This document shows, in pieces, positions 7,272 to 15,720 of a stretch of DNA of 59,229 nucleotides. The DNA is taken from positions 1 to 59,229 of the forward strand of contig CAKSKA010000012.1 in the NCBI GenBank assembly GCA_934464615.1, read 5' to 3'. Position 1 is the stretch's first letter; each line of letters opens with the position of its first letter. The position numbers were made by a program, and so were the translations under genes. The notes below the pieces were generated by a model. The model was given only the letters and a program-made list of their open reading frames with translations. It was not told where the DNA came from and did not search any database. This DNA is from an uncultured Eubacteriales bacterium. Its GTDB lineage: Bacteria > Bacillota > Clostridia > Oscillospirales > Acutalibacteraceae.

Positions 7272-9584
7272 ATGTTACCGTTTACCGTGGATGCTAAAAA
7301 AGGAAAAATTTTACATATTTATGATAACCGTTATAAAGAAAAAGTTGATATTACAAACGGAAAAGGGGATTTCGGCAATTGCCGCTATACTTTGCGCAGC
7401 GAAAGCATATTCAGTATCCCTAAACGCAAGTGGAATCCTTACGGATGCTATACCGCCGATGTGGATATAGCAAAGTCAATACCCAACGGTGTAATGCTTT
7501 ATAATAAGGACTTTGATGTTACAACGTCGGTGGTTTGCAACGAGGACGGACTTTGCGTAAAGCAGAATTTTAAAAACAATGCTTTTTCCATGTTTGCAAC
7601 CGATTTAGCACTAAATTTTTTAAGCTGCAAAAACGGAGAGTGGAAAAATCAGTTTTTGGTGTCTTCACCGTATTTTGATAAGGAAAACGGCAGATTGCTG
7701 TGCCTGTTCACCCGTCCCGACGGCAAAAATATTATGCTTGCAGTACGCTCCGAAGTCAGCGCGTTTCATATAGTTTACGCAAGTGTTGTACATTTTTTTG
7801 ACGGATTTGAAATAATTGCAAACGGTGATAAAATTTACGGCGACGAGCCTAAGAACACCGGCAGTATAGAGTATTATCTTTTGCCCTGCACGGATTATGA
7901 CGACGGACTTGAAAAGGCTTGTAAAGTGCTTGACCTGCCGTATGCGAGTTACAGAACTTCGGGCTGTACCGTGGGGGAAGAATTTTATGTTAATATAGGC
8001 GGCTGCTGCGATAAAGTAGCGGTTATTGAGCCTGACGGCACTGCGCATGAATATGACGCCAAAATGTATTTAAACATTAAAACGGATAAATATGGATTTT
8101 ATAAGGTGGTACCTTATATTAACGGCAAAGCAGGTATTGCCTGCACTGTTTTTGCACATTACAATTGGCTTGATATGTATAAAAACAGTATTGAGTCCCT
8201 GCCGGTATATTATGATAAAACGGTAGGACATATGAAAGACGGTACACCCGTATTTTTACCGCCGCATGCGGAATACAGGGGATATATCGACGCAAACCTG
8301 TGCGAGCACACAATGTGGGGCTGGGCACAGCTGCGGTATATGCAGCACTGTCCCGTATCGTCTGCCGCGCAGGATAATATTAAAAATTTACATAATATTA
8401 TATGTGCCGATGACGAAAGCGCCTGCATAGAGCGACAGACGATAATACCCGCCGCACAACATACACCGAAGGAAATGGGACCGTATAATACATATCGCAG
8501 CGACCGTATTCAAGAAGCATTTTCCGGCACGAATTTAATGCTTGATTATTACAGGCTTTACGGTAATAAATCAGACTTGGAACTGGCTGTTGATATAACG
8601 GCGAATTTACTTAAAGACTGTTATAATAACGGTGCGATTTACAGGGGAGAACATGACTATACAACCGTAACGGCTTTGATTTTCCCCGTAGTCGACTTAT
8701 ATAGGGAACTTAGTCTGCTTAATGACAGCCGCGCAAAGCAATTTGCGGATTATGCCGTACAAATTGCGGATTTTATTGTAAAACGCGACCTTGATTTCCC
8801 GACCGAAAGTACAAAAAGCGATAAGTATAACAAGGAAGTTGAAGAAGGCTCAATGGCGTGCAGCGCGCTTACAACGCTTTATGTTGCAAGGTTTGTGGAG
8901 TGCAAAAAAGAGTACATAGATTACGCAAATAAAGTTATGACATATCATGATGCTTTCAGCGTTTACACTTATACAGCGCCGATGTTCCATTCGTCACTTC
9001 GCTGGTGGGAAAACTTATGGGAAGGCGACGCCGACGGTCCGGCTGTTTGCTGCGGACACGGTTGGACTGTTTGGCAGGCGGAAGCGGAATACTGGCTCGG
9101 TTTGGCAAATAAAAATTCGGTAAGGGTTTTAAATTCATATAACGGATTTATGTCCAATTTTGCAAAACAGGATAAGGACGGAAATATGTACTCCATTTAT
9201 CAGTGCGAGCCGTATATAAGCGGAGAAGAGATAAAACCCGAGGAAATCGACCGCCGTTTCGCAGTAGGTTTCCCGAAGAAAAAGGACCACACGCTTTCAA
9301 GATACGCCTATGCCAGAGCATACGAAACATGGTTTGCAACAGGTGCAATTATTGATGATATGCACCTTAATATGAAAAAGGAAGACGGTGTCTTTGTAAG
9401 CGAAGCGCCTTTCTTTGACAAACTCTATATAGATTCAAACGGACAAATAACCGTAAAATCCGATAAGGAGATTGAAATTTTTTCAACGCAGTCCTTTGCT
9501 GTCAGACAGGGTAAAAAAATCGGCAATACTTCTTTCGGAGTAAAAGTTGAGCCGAAAAACGGTATAATAAGCATTATTGTGTAA
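7272..9584 (+). CDS. large cytosolic protein, possible six-hairpin (alpha/alpha toroid) glycosidase
   Basis: A 770-residue protein with no signal peptide or membrane segment. The first part (about 1-330) is beta-rich. The second part (about 335-690) is helical and rich in aromatic residues, with motifs such as CEHTMWGWAQLRYMQHC, SDRIQEAFSGTN, YRGEHDYTTV, RWWENLWEGDADGPAVCCG and HGWTVWQAEAEYWLGLA. This beta-sandwich plus helical-barrel plan resembles six-hairpin glycosidase-like enzymes. A short beta tail closes it. I do not recognise a numbered GH family, so the enzymatic role is inference. I prefer ATG 7272 over 7263, because TAGGAG touches the earlier ATG but sits nine bases before the later one. 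It stands alone in front of the cobalamin riboswitch. Confidence 0.6.
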   Translation: MLPFTVDAKKGKILHIYDNRYKEKVDITNGKGDFGNCRYTLRSESIFSIPKRKWNPYGCYTADVDIAKSIPNGVMLYNKDFDVTTSVVCNEDGLCVKQNFKNNAFSMFATDLALNFLSCKNGEWKNQFLVSSPYFDKENGRLLCLFTRPDGKNIMLAVRSEVSAFHIVYASVVHFFDGFEIIANGDKIYGDEPKNTGSIEYYLLPCTDYDDGLEKACKVLDLPYASYRTSGCTVGEEFYVNIGGCCDKVAVIEPDGTAHEYDAKMYLNIKTDKYGFYKVVPYINGKAGIACTVFAHYNWLDMYKNSIESLPVYYDKTVGHMKDGTPVFLPPHAEYRGYIDANLCEHTMWGWAQLRYMQHCPVSSAAQDNIKNLHNIICADDESACIERQTIIPAAQHTPKEMGPYNTYRSDRIQEAFSGTNLMLDYYRLYGNKSDLELAVDITANLLKDCYNNGAIYRGEHDYTTVTALIFPVVDLYRELSLLNDSRAKQFADYAVQIADFIVKRDLDFPTESTKSDKYNKEVEEGSMACSALTTLYVARFVECKKEYIDYANKVMTYHDAFSVYTYTAPMFHSSLRWWENLWEGDADGPAVCCGHGWTVWQAEAEYWLGLANKNSVRVLNSYNGFMSNFAKQDKDGNMYSIYQCEPYISGEEIKPEEIDRRFAVGFPKKKDHTLSRYAYARAYETWFATGAIIDDMHLNMKKEDGVFVSEAPFFDKLYIDSNGQITVKSDKEIEIFSTQSFAVRQGKKIGNTSFGVKVEPKNGIISIIV

Positions 9585-9591
9585 AAATTGC

Positions 9592-9620
9592 TTGAAAAAC
9601 AGGGTGTAATACGTTACAAT
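9592..9620 (+). promoter_or_regulatory. promoter of the B12 riboswitch operon
   Basis: TTGAAA (9592-9597) and TACAAT (9615-9620) with a 17-base spacer, just after the preceding stop codon and about 25 bases before the riboswitch begins. Confidence 0.7.
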
Positions 9621-9644
9621 GTACAGGTAAATTTAATATACTTT

Positions 9645-9872
9645 TAAGTGCCGTATGCCCTTATTGTATAAATTGTGCAATTGGGTATGCCGGAGAATAG
9701 GGAATCGGGTGAGAGCCCCGTACGGTACCGCCGCTGTATGCAACAGGTTGCAAACTTTTGACGAAAGTCAGTCATTGGGAAACTGAGAAGGCCGTTTGCA
9801 GCATAAGAACTGTGCGAGTCAGAAGACCTGCTTAAAAGAATTTACTCTGTAACAAGGTGCGGACCTACACCG
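9645..9872 (+). ncRNA. cobalamin (AdoCbl) riboswitch
   Basis: This shows the ordered landmarks of a B12 riboswitch. They are an AGGGAATCGGGTGAGAGCCCC core (about 9699-9719), a GCCGCTGTATGCAAC element (near 9730), a long variable arm, and the B12 box AGTCAGAAGACCTGC (9817-9831). A final hairpin GGTG/CACC follows near 9856-9871, whose loop GCGG can pair with the CCGC loop upstream, matching the known L5-L13 kissing interaction. It precedes a vitamin-uptake operon. Together with the hairpin at 9904-9938 it should switch the operon off when cobalamin is abundant. Confidence 0.93.
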
Positions 9873-9903
9873 GTTGCGGATATTACAGTCGTGCAAAAAA
9901 CGG

Positions 9904-9938
9904 GCCGCTGCTTGTGATGTTATGTCATAAGCGGCGGC
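9904..9938 (+). terminator. riboswitch expression-platform hairpin
   Basis: A 15-bp stem (GCCGCTGCTTGTGAT with GTCATAAGCGGCGGC, some G-U pairs) lies right after the aptamer and before the first gene. The following T-run is short (TTATTG), so transcription termination is likely but not certain. Confidence 0.65.
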
Positions 9939-9990
9939 TTATTGTATGTGCGGCATCATTGGTCCTAAATGTAATAAAGGAGAAATGAAA

Positions 9991-11301
9991 ATGAAGAAAA
10001 AAATTGTTGCGGTAATGCTGTGTGTGTGTGTTATGCTTTGCGCACCGTTTTCTGTAATGGGACTAAGCGCAGACGCTACAACCGCCGCCGTAAACGAAAC
10101 AGCGGCAACGATACTTACAAAAGTACCGTCAGCGGTGTTTGGCAACGAATGGGAAATTATGGGACTTGCAAGAAGCGGGGTTAATGTGCCTGACGGCTAT
10201 TTTGATGCTTATTACGAAAACGTAAAACAGTATGTTGCGTCAACCGCAGACGACAAGGGACGCTTGCACTCCCGTAAATCGACCGAGAACAGCCGACTGA
10301 TCCTTGCGCTGTCAGCTATAGGCAAGGACAGCCGCGACGTAGCGGGGAAGGACCTTATAGCGCCGCTTGCGGATTTTGATTATGTCAAATACCAAGGTAT
10401 TAACGGCGTTATTTATGCACTTATCGCCATAGATACATATTCCTACGATTTGCCCGATATAGGCGATGCGGCAAAACAAACCGACAGAGAAAAATGCGTT
10501 TCCTACATACTGTCACAACAAAAAACAGCAGGCGGTTGGGCTTTGTTCGGCAATGCGGCGGATCCCGACATTACCGCTATGGCAATACAGTCGCTGTCGC
10601 CATACTATAACACAGATGTAAATGTAAAAACGGCGGTTGATAATGCTTTAGGCGTTCTTTCATCACTGCAACAAAGTAACGGCGGTTTTTCAAGCTGGGG
10701 TTCTGTTAACAGCGAGAGCTGCGCGCAGGTAATATGTGCGCTTTTAAGCCTTGGTATTAACCCCGAGACCGACAGCCGTTTTGTAAAGTCGGGCGGCAAT
10801 TTGCTTGATGCATTAATGGGATTTTATGTAACCGGCGGCGGATTCGGCCATACAAACAATACATTTAACGGTATGGCAACACAACAGGGATTTTATACTC
10901 TGGTGTCCTTCAAACGCTTTTTAAATTCTCAAACCGGTCTTTATAATATGAGTGACGTGCTGAAAAACAGCGCTGCGAATGTAGACAGCCTTATTGAAGC
11001 GATAGGTACGGTAAATGCTGACAGTTCCGATGCGATAAATGCGGCACGCAATGCCTACAACGGATTGATCGAGCCGGCACGCAGATATGTTACAAAGCTC
11101 TCCGTACTTGAAAAAGCAGAGAGGGATTTTAATTCCGGTGCATTTAATACAGGCAACAGCAATACCGAAAACAACGACATACTTGTTCCGCCGACTTCGG
11201 ATAAATCCAATGCGGTATTATGGAGCATGGTGATGTTGTTTAGTGCGGCGGCGTTAGTTGTACTTAAAAACAAAAAGGAAAAAGTCGATGAACTTGATTA
11301 A
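9991..11301 (+). CDS. secreted alpha/alpha-toroid protein, intrinsic-factor/transcobalamin N-domain-like, with sortase-like tail
   Basis: A 436-residue exported protein. Residues 1-26 form a signal peptide (MKKKIVAVMLCVCVMLCAPF...). About 50-330 is a helical toroid of the prenyltransferase/squalene-cyclase fold, with repeats such as SQQKTAGGWALFG, LQQSNGGFSSWG and TGGGFGHTNNTFNGMATQQG. The same fold makes up the cobalamin-binding N-domain of animal intrinsic factor and transcobalamin. A FIVAR-like helical stretch follows, then VPPTS (399-403), a hydrophobic segment and KNKKEK, which is the layout of a sortase sorting signal. I chose ATG 9991 because AAAGGAG sits eight bases upstream; the ATG at 9985 is too close. 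The B12 riboswitch ahead of it and the DUF4430 protein behind it support a corrinoid-capture role. No biochemical proof can be read from sequence. Confidence 0.75.
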   Translation: MKKKIVAVMLCVCVMLCAPFSVMGLSADATTAAVNETAATILTKVPSAVFGNEWEIMGLARSGVNVPDGYFDAYYENVKQYVASTADDKGRLHSRKSTENSRLILALSAIGKDSRDVAGKDLIAPLADFDYVKYQGINGVIYALIAIDTYSYDLPDIGDAAKQTDREKCVSYILSQQKTAGGWALFGNAADPDITAMAIQSLSPYYNTDVNVKTAVDNALGVLSSLQQSNGGFSSWGSVNSESCAQVICALLSLGINPETDSRFVKSGGNLLDALMGFYVTGGGFGHTNNTFNGMATQQGFYTLVSFKRFLNSQTGLYNMSDVLKNSAANVDSLIEAIGTVNADSSDAINAARNAYNGLIEPARRYVTKLSVLEKAERDFNSGAFNTGNSNTENNDILVPPTSDKSNAVLWSMVMLFSAAALVVLKNKKEKVDELD

Positions 11302-12094
11302 AAAAATTCTTACCTTAACGGCAGAGTTTTTTAAACGGTATAAAACATATATTGTGGTTTCGGCCGCAGTAATTGCACTGCTTGCGGCAGCCTTTTTTGC
11401 GGGCGGTCCTTTAAAGATAAATAGGAATAGATCCCATGATAAGCAAAGTTCGTCCGCTGTGCAGGTAAGTGTGTCGGAAAATCCGACGGATGCGGACACT
11501 TCCGATGGGCAGGATGCTTCCGATATATCAACTGCACAGTCCGGCGAGAGTGAAACTTTACAAAACAGCGGCAGTACACAGTCTGATTCCTCAAAACAGG
11601 ATAAATACAAGACAGATCCCGTGCCTGAGGGCAAGCCTAAACCACAGGAGCCGCAGGAAACGCAGATTACGCAAAAACAGTATACCTGCACTTTTTCCAT
11701 AACATGTACAACCATACTTCAAAATATGGATATGTGTGATGAGCAGAAGCGCGAATTGGTACCGTCGGACGGTGTAATATTTAAGACGGCCAAAGTTACG
11801 TTTTACGAAGGTGAGAGCGTTTTTGACGTTCTTAAACGCGTTTGCAAAGAAAACAATATACATATGGAGTTTTCGTTTACACCGATGTATAACAGCGCAT
11901 ATGTTGAAGGTATTAACAATTTGTACGAATTTGATGTCGGTGCAAAATCCGGCTGGATGTACAGTGTAAACGGATGGTTCCCGAACTACGGATGTTCGCG
12001 CTATGTTTTGCTTGACGGCGACACTGTGGAATGGAAATATACCTGCGATTACGGTGCTGACATAGGCGGCGGCTATGCCGTAGGCGAAAAATAA
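11288..12094 (+). CDS. membrane-anchored DUF4430 (transcobalamin C-domain-like) protein
   Basis: A 268-residue protein with an N-terminal membrane anchor (about 19-40), a long Ser/Thr/Gln/Pro-rich spacer (about 45-130) and a DUF4430 domain (about 131-254). The domain carries the family hallmarks: YEGESVFDVLKRVCKENN, then FDVGAKSGWMYSVNGWFPN and GCSRYVLLDGDTVEWKYT. DUF4430 is the fold of the C-terminal, cobalamin-capping domain of intrinsic factor and transcobalamin. The ATG is preceded by AAGGA and overlaps the end of the toroid gene by 14 bases, so the two are coupled. The spacer suggests it projects from the membrane to meet the toroid protein. Role in corrinoid capture is inference from fold and riboswitch control. 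Confidence 0.8.
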   Translation: MNLIKKILTLTAEFFKRYKTYIVVSAAVIALLAAAFFAGGPLKINRNRSHDKQSSSAVQVSVSENPTDADTSDGQDASDISTAQSGESETLQNSGSTQSDSSKQDKYKTDPVPEGKPKPQEPQETQITQKQYTCTFSITCTTILQNMDMCDEQKRELVPSDGVIFKTAKVTFYEGESVFDVLKRVCKENNIHMEFSFTPMYNSAYVEGINNLYEFDVGAKSGWMYSVNGWFPNYGCSRYVLLDGDTVEWKYTCDYGADIGGGYAVGEK

Positions 12095-12115
12095 TTTTAT
12101 AAGGCGGTGACGGCT

Positions 12116-13000
12116 ATGAAAAGGGAAGATGTGTTTGAAAAACTGCATCCGGCAGTAAGTTTTGTATACTTTTCCTTTATTGTGCTTGTAACCGCCTTTT
12201 TTATGAATCCGATCGTGCTGTTGATATCTTTCTTCGGTGCGTTTACCTATGCAGCGTATACAGAAGGTTTTAGGGGGCTTAAAAACCTTTTTGGGTTTTT
12301 AGTTCCGTTGTGTGTTGCAGCTGCCGTTATAAATCCCGCTTTCAGCCATATGGGTGTAACAATACTTTGTTATTTGCCGTCGGGTAATCCGCTTACTGCG
12401 GAAAGCATAATCTACGGGATTTTTGCGGCATTGCTTATAGCGGCAACGGTTTTGTGGTTCAGAAATATAAACCGCACATTTACAAGCGATAAATTTATTT
12501 ATCTTTTCGGGAAAATTGCGCCTGCACTTTCCTTGGTTTTAAGTATGATACTTAGGTTTGTTCCGCAGTTTAAAAAACAACTTAAAAGAATTAACGAGGC
12601 ACAAAGTACCATCGGCTGTAATGTGCATGAGGGCAATATTTTAAAACGCATAAAAAACGGCATAACGGTGCTGTCGGTACTGATAACATGGTCGCTTGAA
12701 AATTCGCTTGATACCGCCGACAGTATGCGCAGCCGTGGGTACGGTACTTCAAAACGTACGGCGTATGCAATATATAAGTTTGAGGACAGGGACAGAAATA
12801 TGCTTATATGTATATTGTTGTGCGGTGCCGTATTTACTGTGGGTATTCTTACAAAAAGTCTTTATTACAGATATTTCCCAAGTGTTAAAATTTTAAATGC
12901 AAATGCGGCAACGGTTATATTTTTGCTTAGTTTTGTATTTTTAACGCAGTTGCCGGTTGTGTACAACTGTTATGTAAAGGGGTGTATTAAAAACGGATAG
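12116..13000 (+). CDS. ecfT: ECF transporter transmembrane subunit EcfT (CbiQ family)
   Basis: Membrane coupling subunit of an energy-coupling factor vitamin transporter. The 294-residue protein has several hydrophobic helices in the N-terminal two thirds (about 13-125) and the cytoplasmic coupling helices with the diagnostic Ala-Arg-Gly-type motif in ADSMRSRGYG (about 201-210). Two C-terminal helices follow. I prefer ATG 12116 because GGCGGTG lies six bases upstream; a GTG at 12107 is too close to AAGG. Cobalamin-riboswitch control and the neighbouring binding proteins suggest it imports a corrinoid. Confidence 0.9.
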   Translation: MKREDVFEKLHPAVSFVYFSFIVLVTAFFMNPIVLLISFFGAFTYAAYTEGFRGLKNLFGFLVPLCVAAAVINPAFSHMGVTILCYLPSGNPLTAESIIYGIFAALLIAATVLWFRNINRTFTSDKFIYLFGKIAPALSLVLSMILRFVPQFKKQLKRINEAQSTIGCNVHEGNILKRIKNGITVLSVLITWSLENSLDTADSMRSRGYGTSKRTAYAIYKFEDRDRNMLICILLCGAVFTVGILTKSLYYRYFPSVKILNANAATVIFLLSFVFLTQLPVVYNCYVKGCIKNG

Positions 13001-15617
13001 TATTTTTAACATTAAAAACCTTGAATTTACTTACCCCGATGCTGAAACACCCGTAATAAACGGCTTAAATGCGAACATTAAAAGCGGCGATTTTTTCGTG
13101 CTTTGCGGAAAATCCGGATGCGGCAAAACGACGTTTTTAAGATTACTTAAAAGCGCGCTTGCACCGCATGGAAAAATCAGCGGAGAAATTATGTACCGCG
13201 GGAAAAATTTAAGCGAAGTGCCTTTGTCCATGCAGGCGGCTGAAATAGCTTTTGTACTGCAGTCGCCGGATAACCAAATTGTAACGGACAAGGTTTGGCA
13301 CGAGCTTGCATTCGCCCTTGAAAATCTTGGTGCACATAACGATAAAATAAAGAAAAGAATTTCCGAAACGGCGGCGTTTTTCGGTATCGGAGATTTATTT
13401 TATAAAAACACCGCCGATTTATCCGGCGGACAAAAACAGTTGCTTAATTTGGCGGCGACTATGACGCTTGATCCGTCTGTGCTTATATTGGATGAGCCTA
13501 CAAGTCAGTTGGATCCCATAGCCGCGTATGAGTTTTTACAGGCAGTAAACCGTGTAAACAGGGAATTGGGCGTTACCGTAATTATGACAGAGCATCGCCT
13601 GCAGGACGCCCTTGCGTTTGCAAATCGCGTAGCAGTTATGGAAAACGGCAGGCTTATCGCCGATGCTTCGCCCTCACAGGTGGGCAGTATGCTTAAAGAT
13701 ACAAACAACGGTATTTTCGAGGCAATGCCTGCGGCAATGCGTATTTATGCCGCTGTGCCGAATAATTTACCCTGCCCCGTAAGCGTGGCAGACGGCAGAC
13801 TTTGGCTTGAAAAGTACTGTGCTGAAAACACGCTTAAAAGCATACCTGAAGAAATAAACAAACCTAACTTTGAAACCGTAATATCGGCACATCAGCTGCA
13901 TTTTGCGTATGAGGGAGAAAAAAGGGATGCGATAAACGGACTTGACCTTAAAGTAGGCAAAGGGGAATTTCTGACATTACTCGGCTCAAACGGAACGGGC
14001 AAAACTACATTACTTAAATTGTTTTGCGGTATACTTAAATCCTACAGCGGTGAATTGTCAGTGTCGGGCAGTGTAGGCTATCTGCCGCAAAATCCGCAGG
14101 CGTTGTTTGTTAAAAAAACGGTAAGGCAAGATCTTGCAAGTCCGCTTGAAAAATCTGACGAAAACGCGAAAAAACTTTTTGATTATGCAGTTAATTTGTG
14201 TGAGATAACGGAACTCCTTGACCGCCATCCGTTTGATTTGTCGGGTGGGGAACAACAGCGTGCGGCACTTGCAAAAATCCTTATCAGAAATCCGGACATA
14301 CTTTTGCTTGACGAGCCTACAAAGGGTATGGATGCGGAATTCAAACGCAGCTTTGCATCAATAATTAAAACACTTACGGCATCAGGCAAAACGGTGGTTG
14401 CAGTCAGTCATGATATGGAGTTTTGCGCGCAGTATGCCGATAAGTGTGCGCTGATTTTCGCAGGCGAGGTTATATCCTGCGGTACACCGCGCAGCGTTTT
14501 GTGCAATAACAGATTTTACACTACCGCCGCCCACCGTATTGCAGGCGGCAGGGTAGATAACGCCCTTACGGTTAATGATGTAATATACGCTTGTACCGGA
14601 AAGGCGGAGGAACCGCCGCCGATCAAAGCGGAGATTAAACCCGTAAGCACAGAACATAAAAATGGGGAAACTGTGAAAAAATTGCCTGTTTACAGAAAAA
14701 TAGGCGCCGCAATTTGTGCGGTTGCGGCACTTTTTGTGGTAATCAGGGTGCTTTATGTTACAAATCTTTCGGCTGTTATTAAAAACGGAGAACTTGATTT
14801 TTCGGCAGTCGGCTCACTCAAGGATACGGTAGCACTGTGTGCGGCGCTTATAGGACTTAATTTGTTTGTTACGCCGCACCGCGCGGTGAAACACAATTTG
14901 CAGAACACGGGCAGCCGTAAACTTACAAAACGAACAATTACGGCGTGTATGTCAGTTTTGGTGTTTATACCGCTGACAATTTTTATAGGTGCGTATTATC
15001 TCGATTCGGGCAGATATCTTTTTATTTCGCTGCTTATAATGCTTGAGTGTATGATTCCGTTTTTTGCGGTATTTGAAGGGCGAAAACCGCAGCCGCGGGA
15101 ACTGGTGCTTATTGCGGCGATTTGTGCTATAAACATAGTGGGCAGGACGGCGTTTTTTATGCTGCCGCAGTTTAAACCCGTTTTGGCGCTTACAATAATT
15201 TCGGGTGTTGCGCTTGGCGCCGAAAGCGGTTTTTTGGTAGGCGCACTTACAATGTTTGCATCAAATATGCTGTTTTCGCAAGGACCTTGGACGCCGTGGC
15301 AAATGTTTGCCATGGGTATAATCGGATTTTTGGCAGGAGTACTGTTTAAAAAGGGGTTGTTGTCAAGCAGTAAATTGTCACTCTGCGTTTTCGGCGCGTT
15401 AAGCGCTGTAATGATTTACGGACTTATAATGAACAGCTATTTTGTTCTTTTTATGCCGGAGGGATTAAACTTTAAAATTTGGCTTACTTATATAATCTCA
15501 GGTTTGCCGATGGATTGCGTACACGCTGCGGCAACGGTTGTTTTTTTGTGTATTGCTGCCGAACCCATGCTTGAAAAATTGGAACGCATTAAGAAAAAAT
15601 ACGGTTTAAGAACTTAA
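12993..15617 (+). CDS. fused ECF ATPase-ATPase-S component (EcfA-EcfA'-EcfS), probable ACG start
   Basis: One 874-residue polypeptide unites three ECF transporter parts. ATPase 1 has Walker A GKSGCGKTT (39-47), signature LSGGQ (about 143-147) and LDEPTSQLD. ATPase 2 has Walker A GSNGTGKTT (about 330-338), signature LSGGEQQR (about 414) and LLLDEPTKGMD. From about 562 to the end is a membrane S component with about six to eight helices (ending in AAEPMLEKLERIKKKYG). The first ATG-like start in frame is GTG 13098, but starting there would remove the conserved beta strands before Walker A (NIKNLEFTYPDAE, with its A-loop Tyr). The frame is open and coding back to ACG 12993, ten bases after AAAGGGG, with no ATG, GTG or TTG between. 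The substrate is inferred as a corrinoid from the riboswitch. Confidence 0.85.
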   Translation, partial: TDSIFNIKNLEFTYPDAETPVINGLNANIKSGDFFVLCGKSGCGKTTFLRLLKSALAPHGKISGEIMYRGKNLSEVPLSMQAAEIAFVLQSPDNQIVTDKVWHELAFALENLGAHNDKIKKRISETAAFFGIGDLFYKNTADLSGGQKQLLNLAATMTLDPSVLILDEPTSQLDPIAAYEFLQAVNRVNRELGVTVIMTEHRLQDALAFANRVAVMENGRLIADASPSQVGSMLKDTNNGIFEAMPAAMRIYAAVPNNLPCPVSVADGRLWLEKYCAENTLKSIPEEINKPNFETVISAHQLHFAYEGEKRDAINGLDLKVGKGEFLTLLGSNGTGKTTLLKLFCGILKSYSGELSVSGSVGYLPQNPQALFVKKTVRQDLASPLEKSDENAKKLFDYAVNLCEITELLDRHPFDLSGGEQQRAALAKILIRNPDILLLDEPTKGMDAEFKRSFASIIKTLTASGKTVVAVSHDMEFCAQYADKCALIFAGEVISCGTPRSVLCNNRFYTTAAHRIAGGRVDNALTVNDVIYACTGKAEEPPPIKAEIKPVSTEHKNGETVKKLPVYRKIGAAICAVAALFVVIRVLYVTNLSAVIKNGELDFSAVGSLKDTVALCAALIGLNLFVTPHRAVKHNLQNTGSRKLTKRTITACMSVLVFIPLTIFIGAYYLDSGRYLFISLLIMLECMIPFFAVFEGRKPQPRELVLIAAICAINIVGRTAFFMLPQFKPVLALTIISGVALGAESGFLVGALTMFASNMLFSQGPWTPWQMFAMGIIGFLAGVLFKKGLLSSSKLSLCVFGALSAVMIYGLIMNSYFVLFMPEGLNFKIWLTYIISGLPMDCVHAAATVVFLCIAAEPMLEKLERIKKKYGLRT

Positions 15618-15678
15618 GTGAAATTTTAAACAGCACTTTATTTTGAATTTTTGGAAGTATTATAAATAATACTAAAAC

Positions 15679-15709
15679 AACCCCGATACTCTTTGGAGTA
15701 TCGGGGTTT
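15679..15709. terminator. bidirectional intrinsic terminator
   Basis: An 11-bp stem, CCCCGATACTC with GAGTATCGGGG and a TTTG loop, is flanked by AA on one side and TTT on the other. It lies between the convergent ECF gene and the mutarotase-like gene. Confidence 0.88.
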
Positions 15710-15720
15710 CATCATTTACA

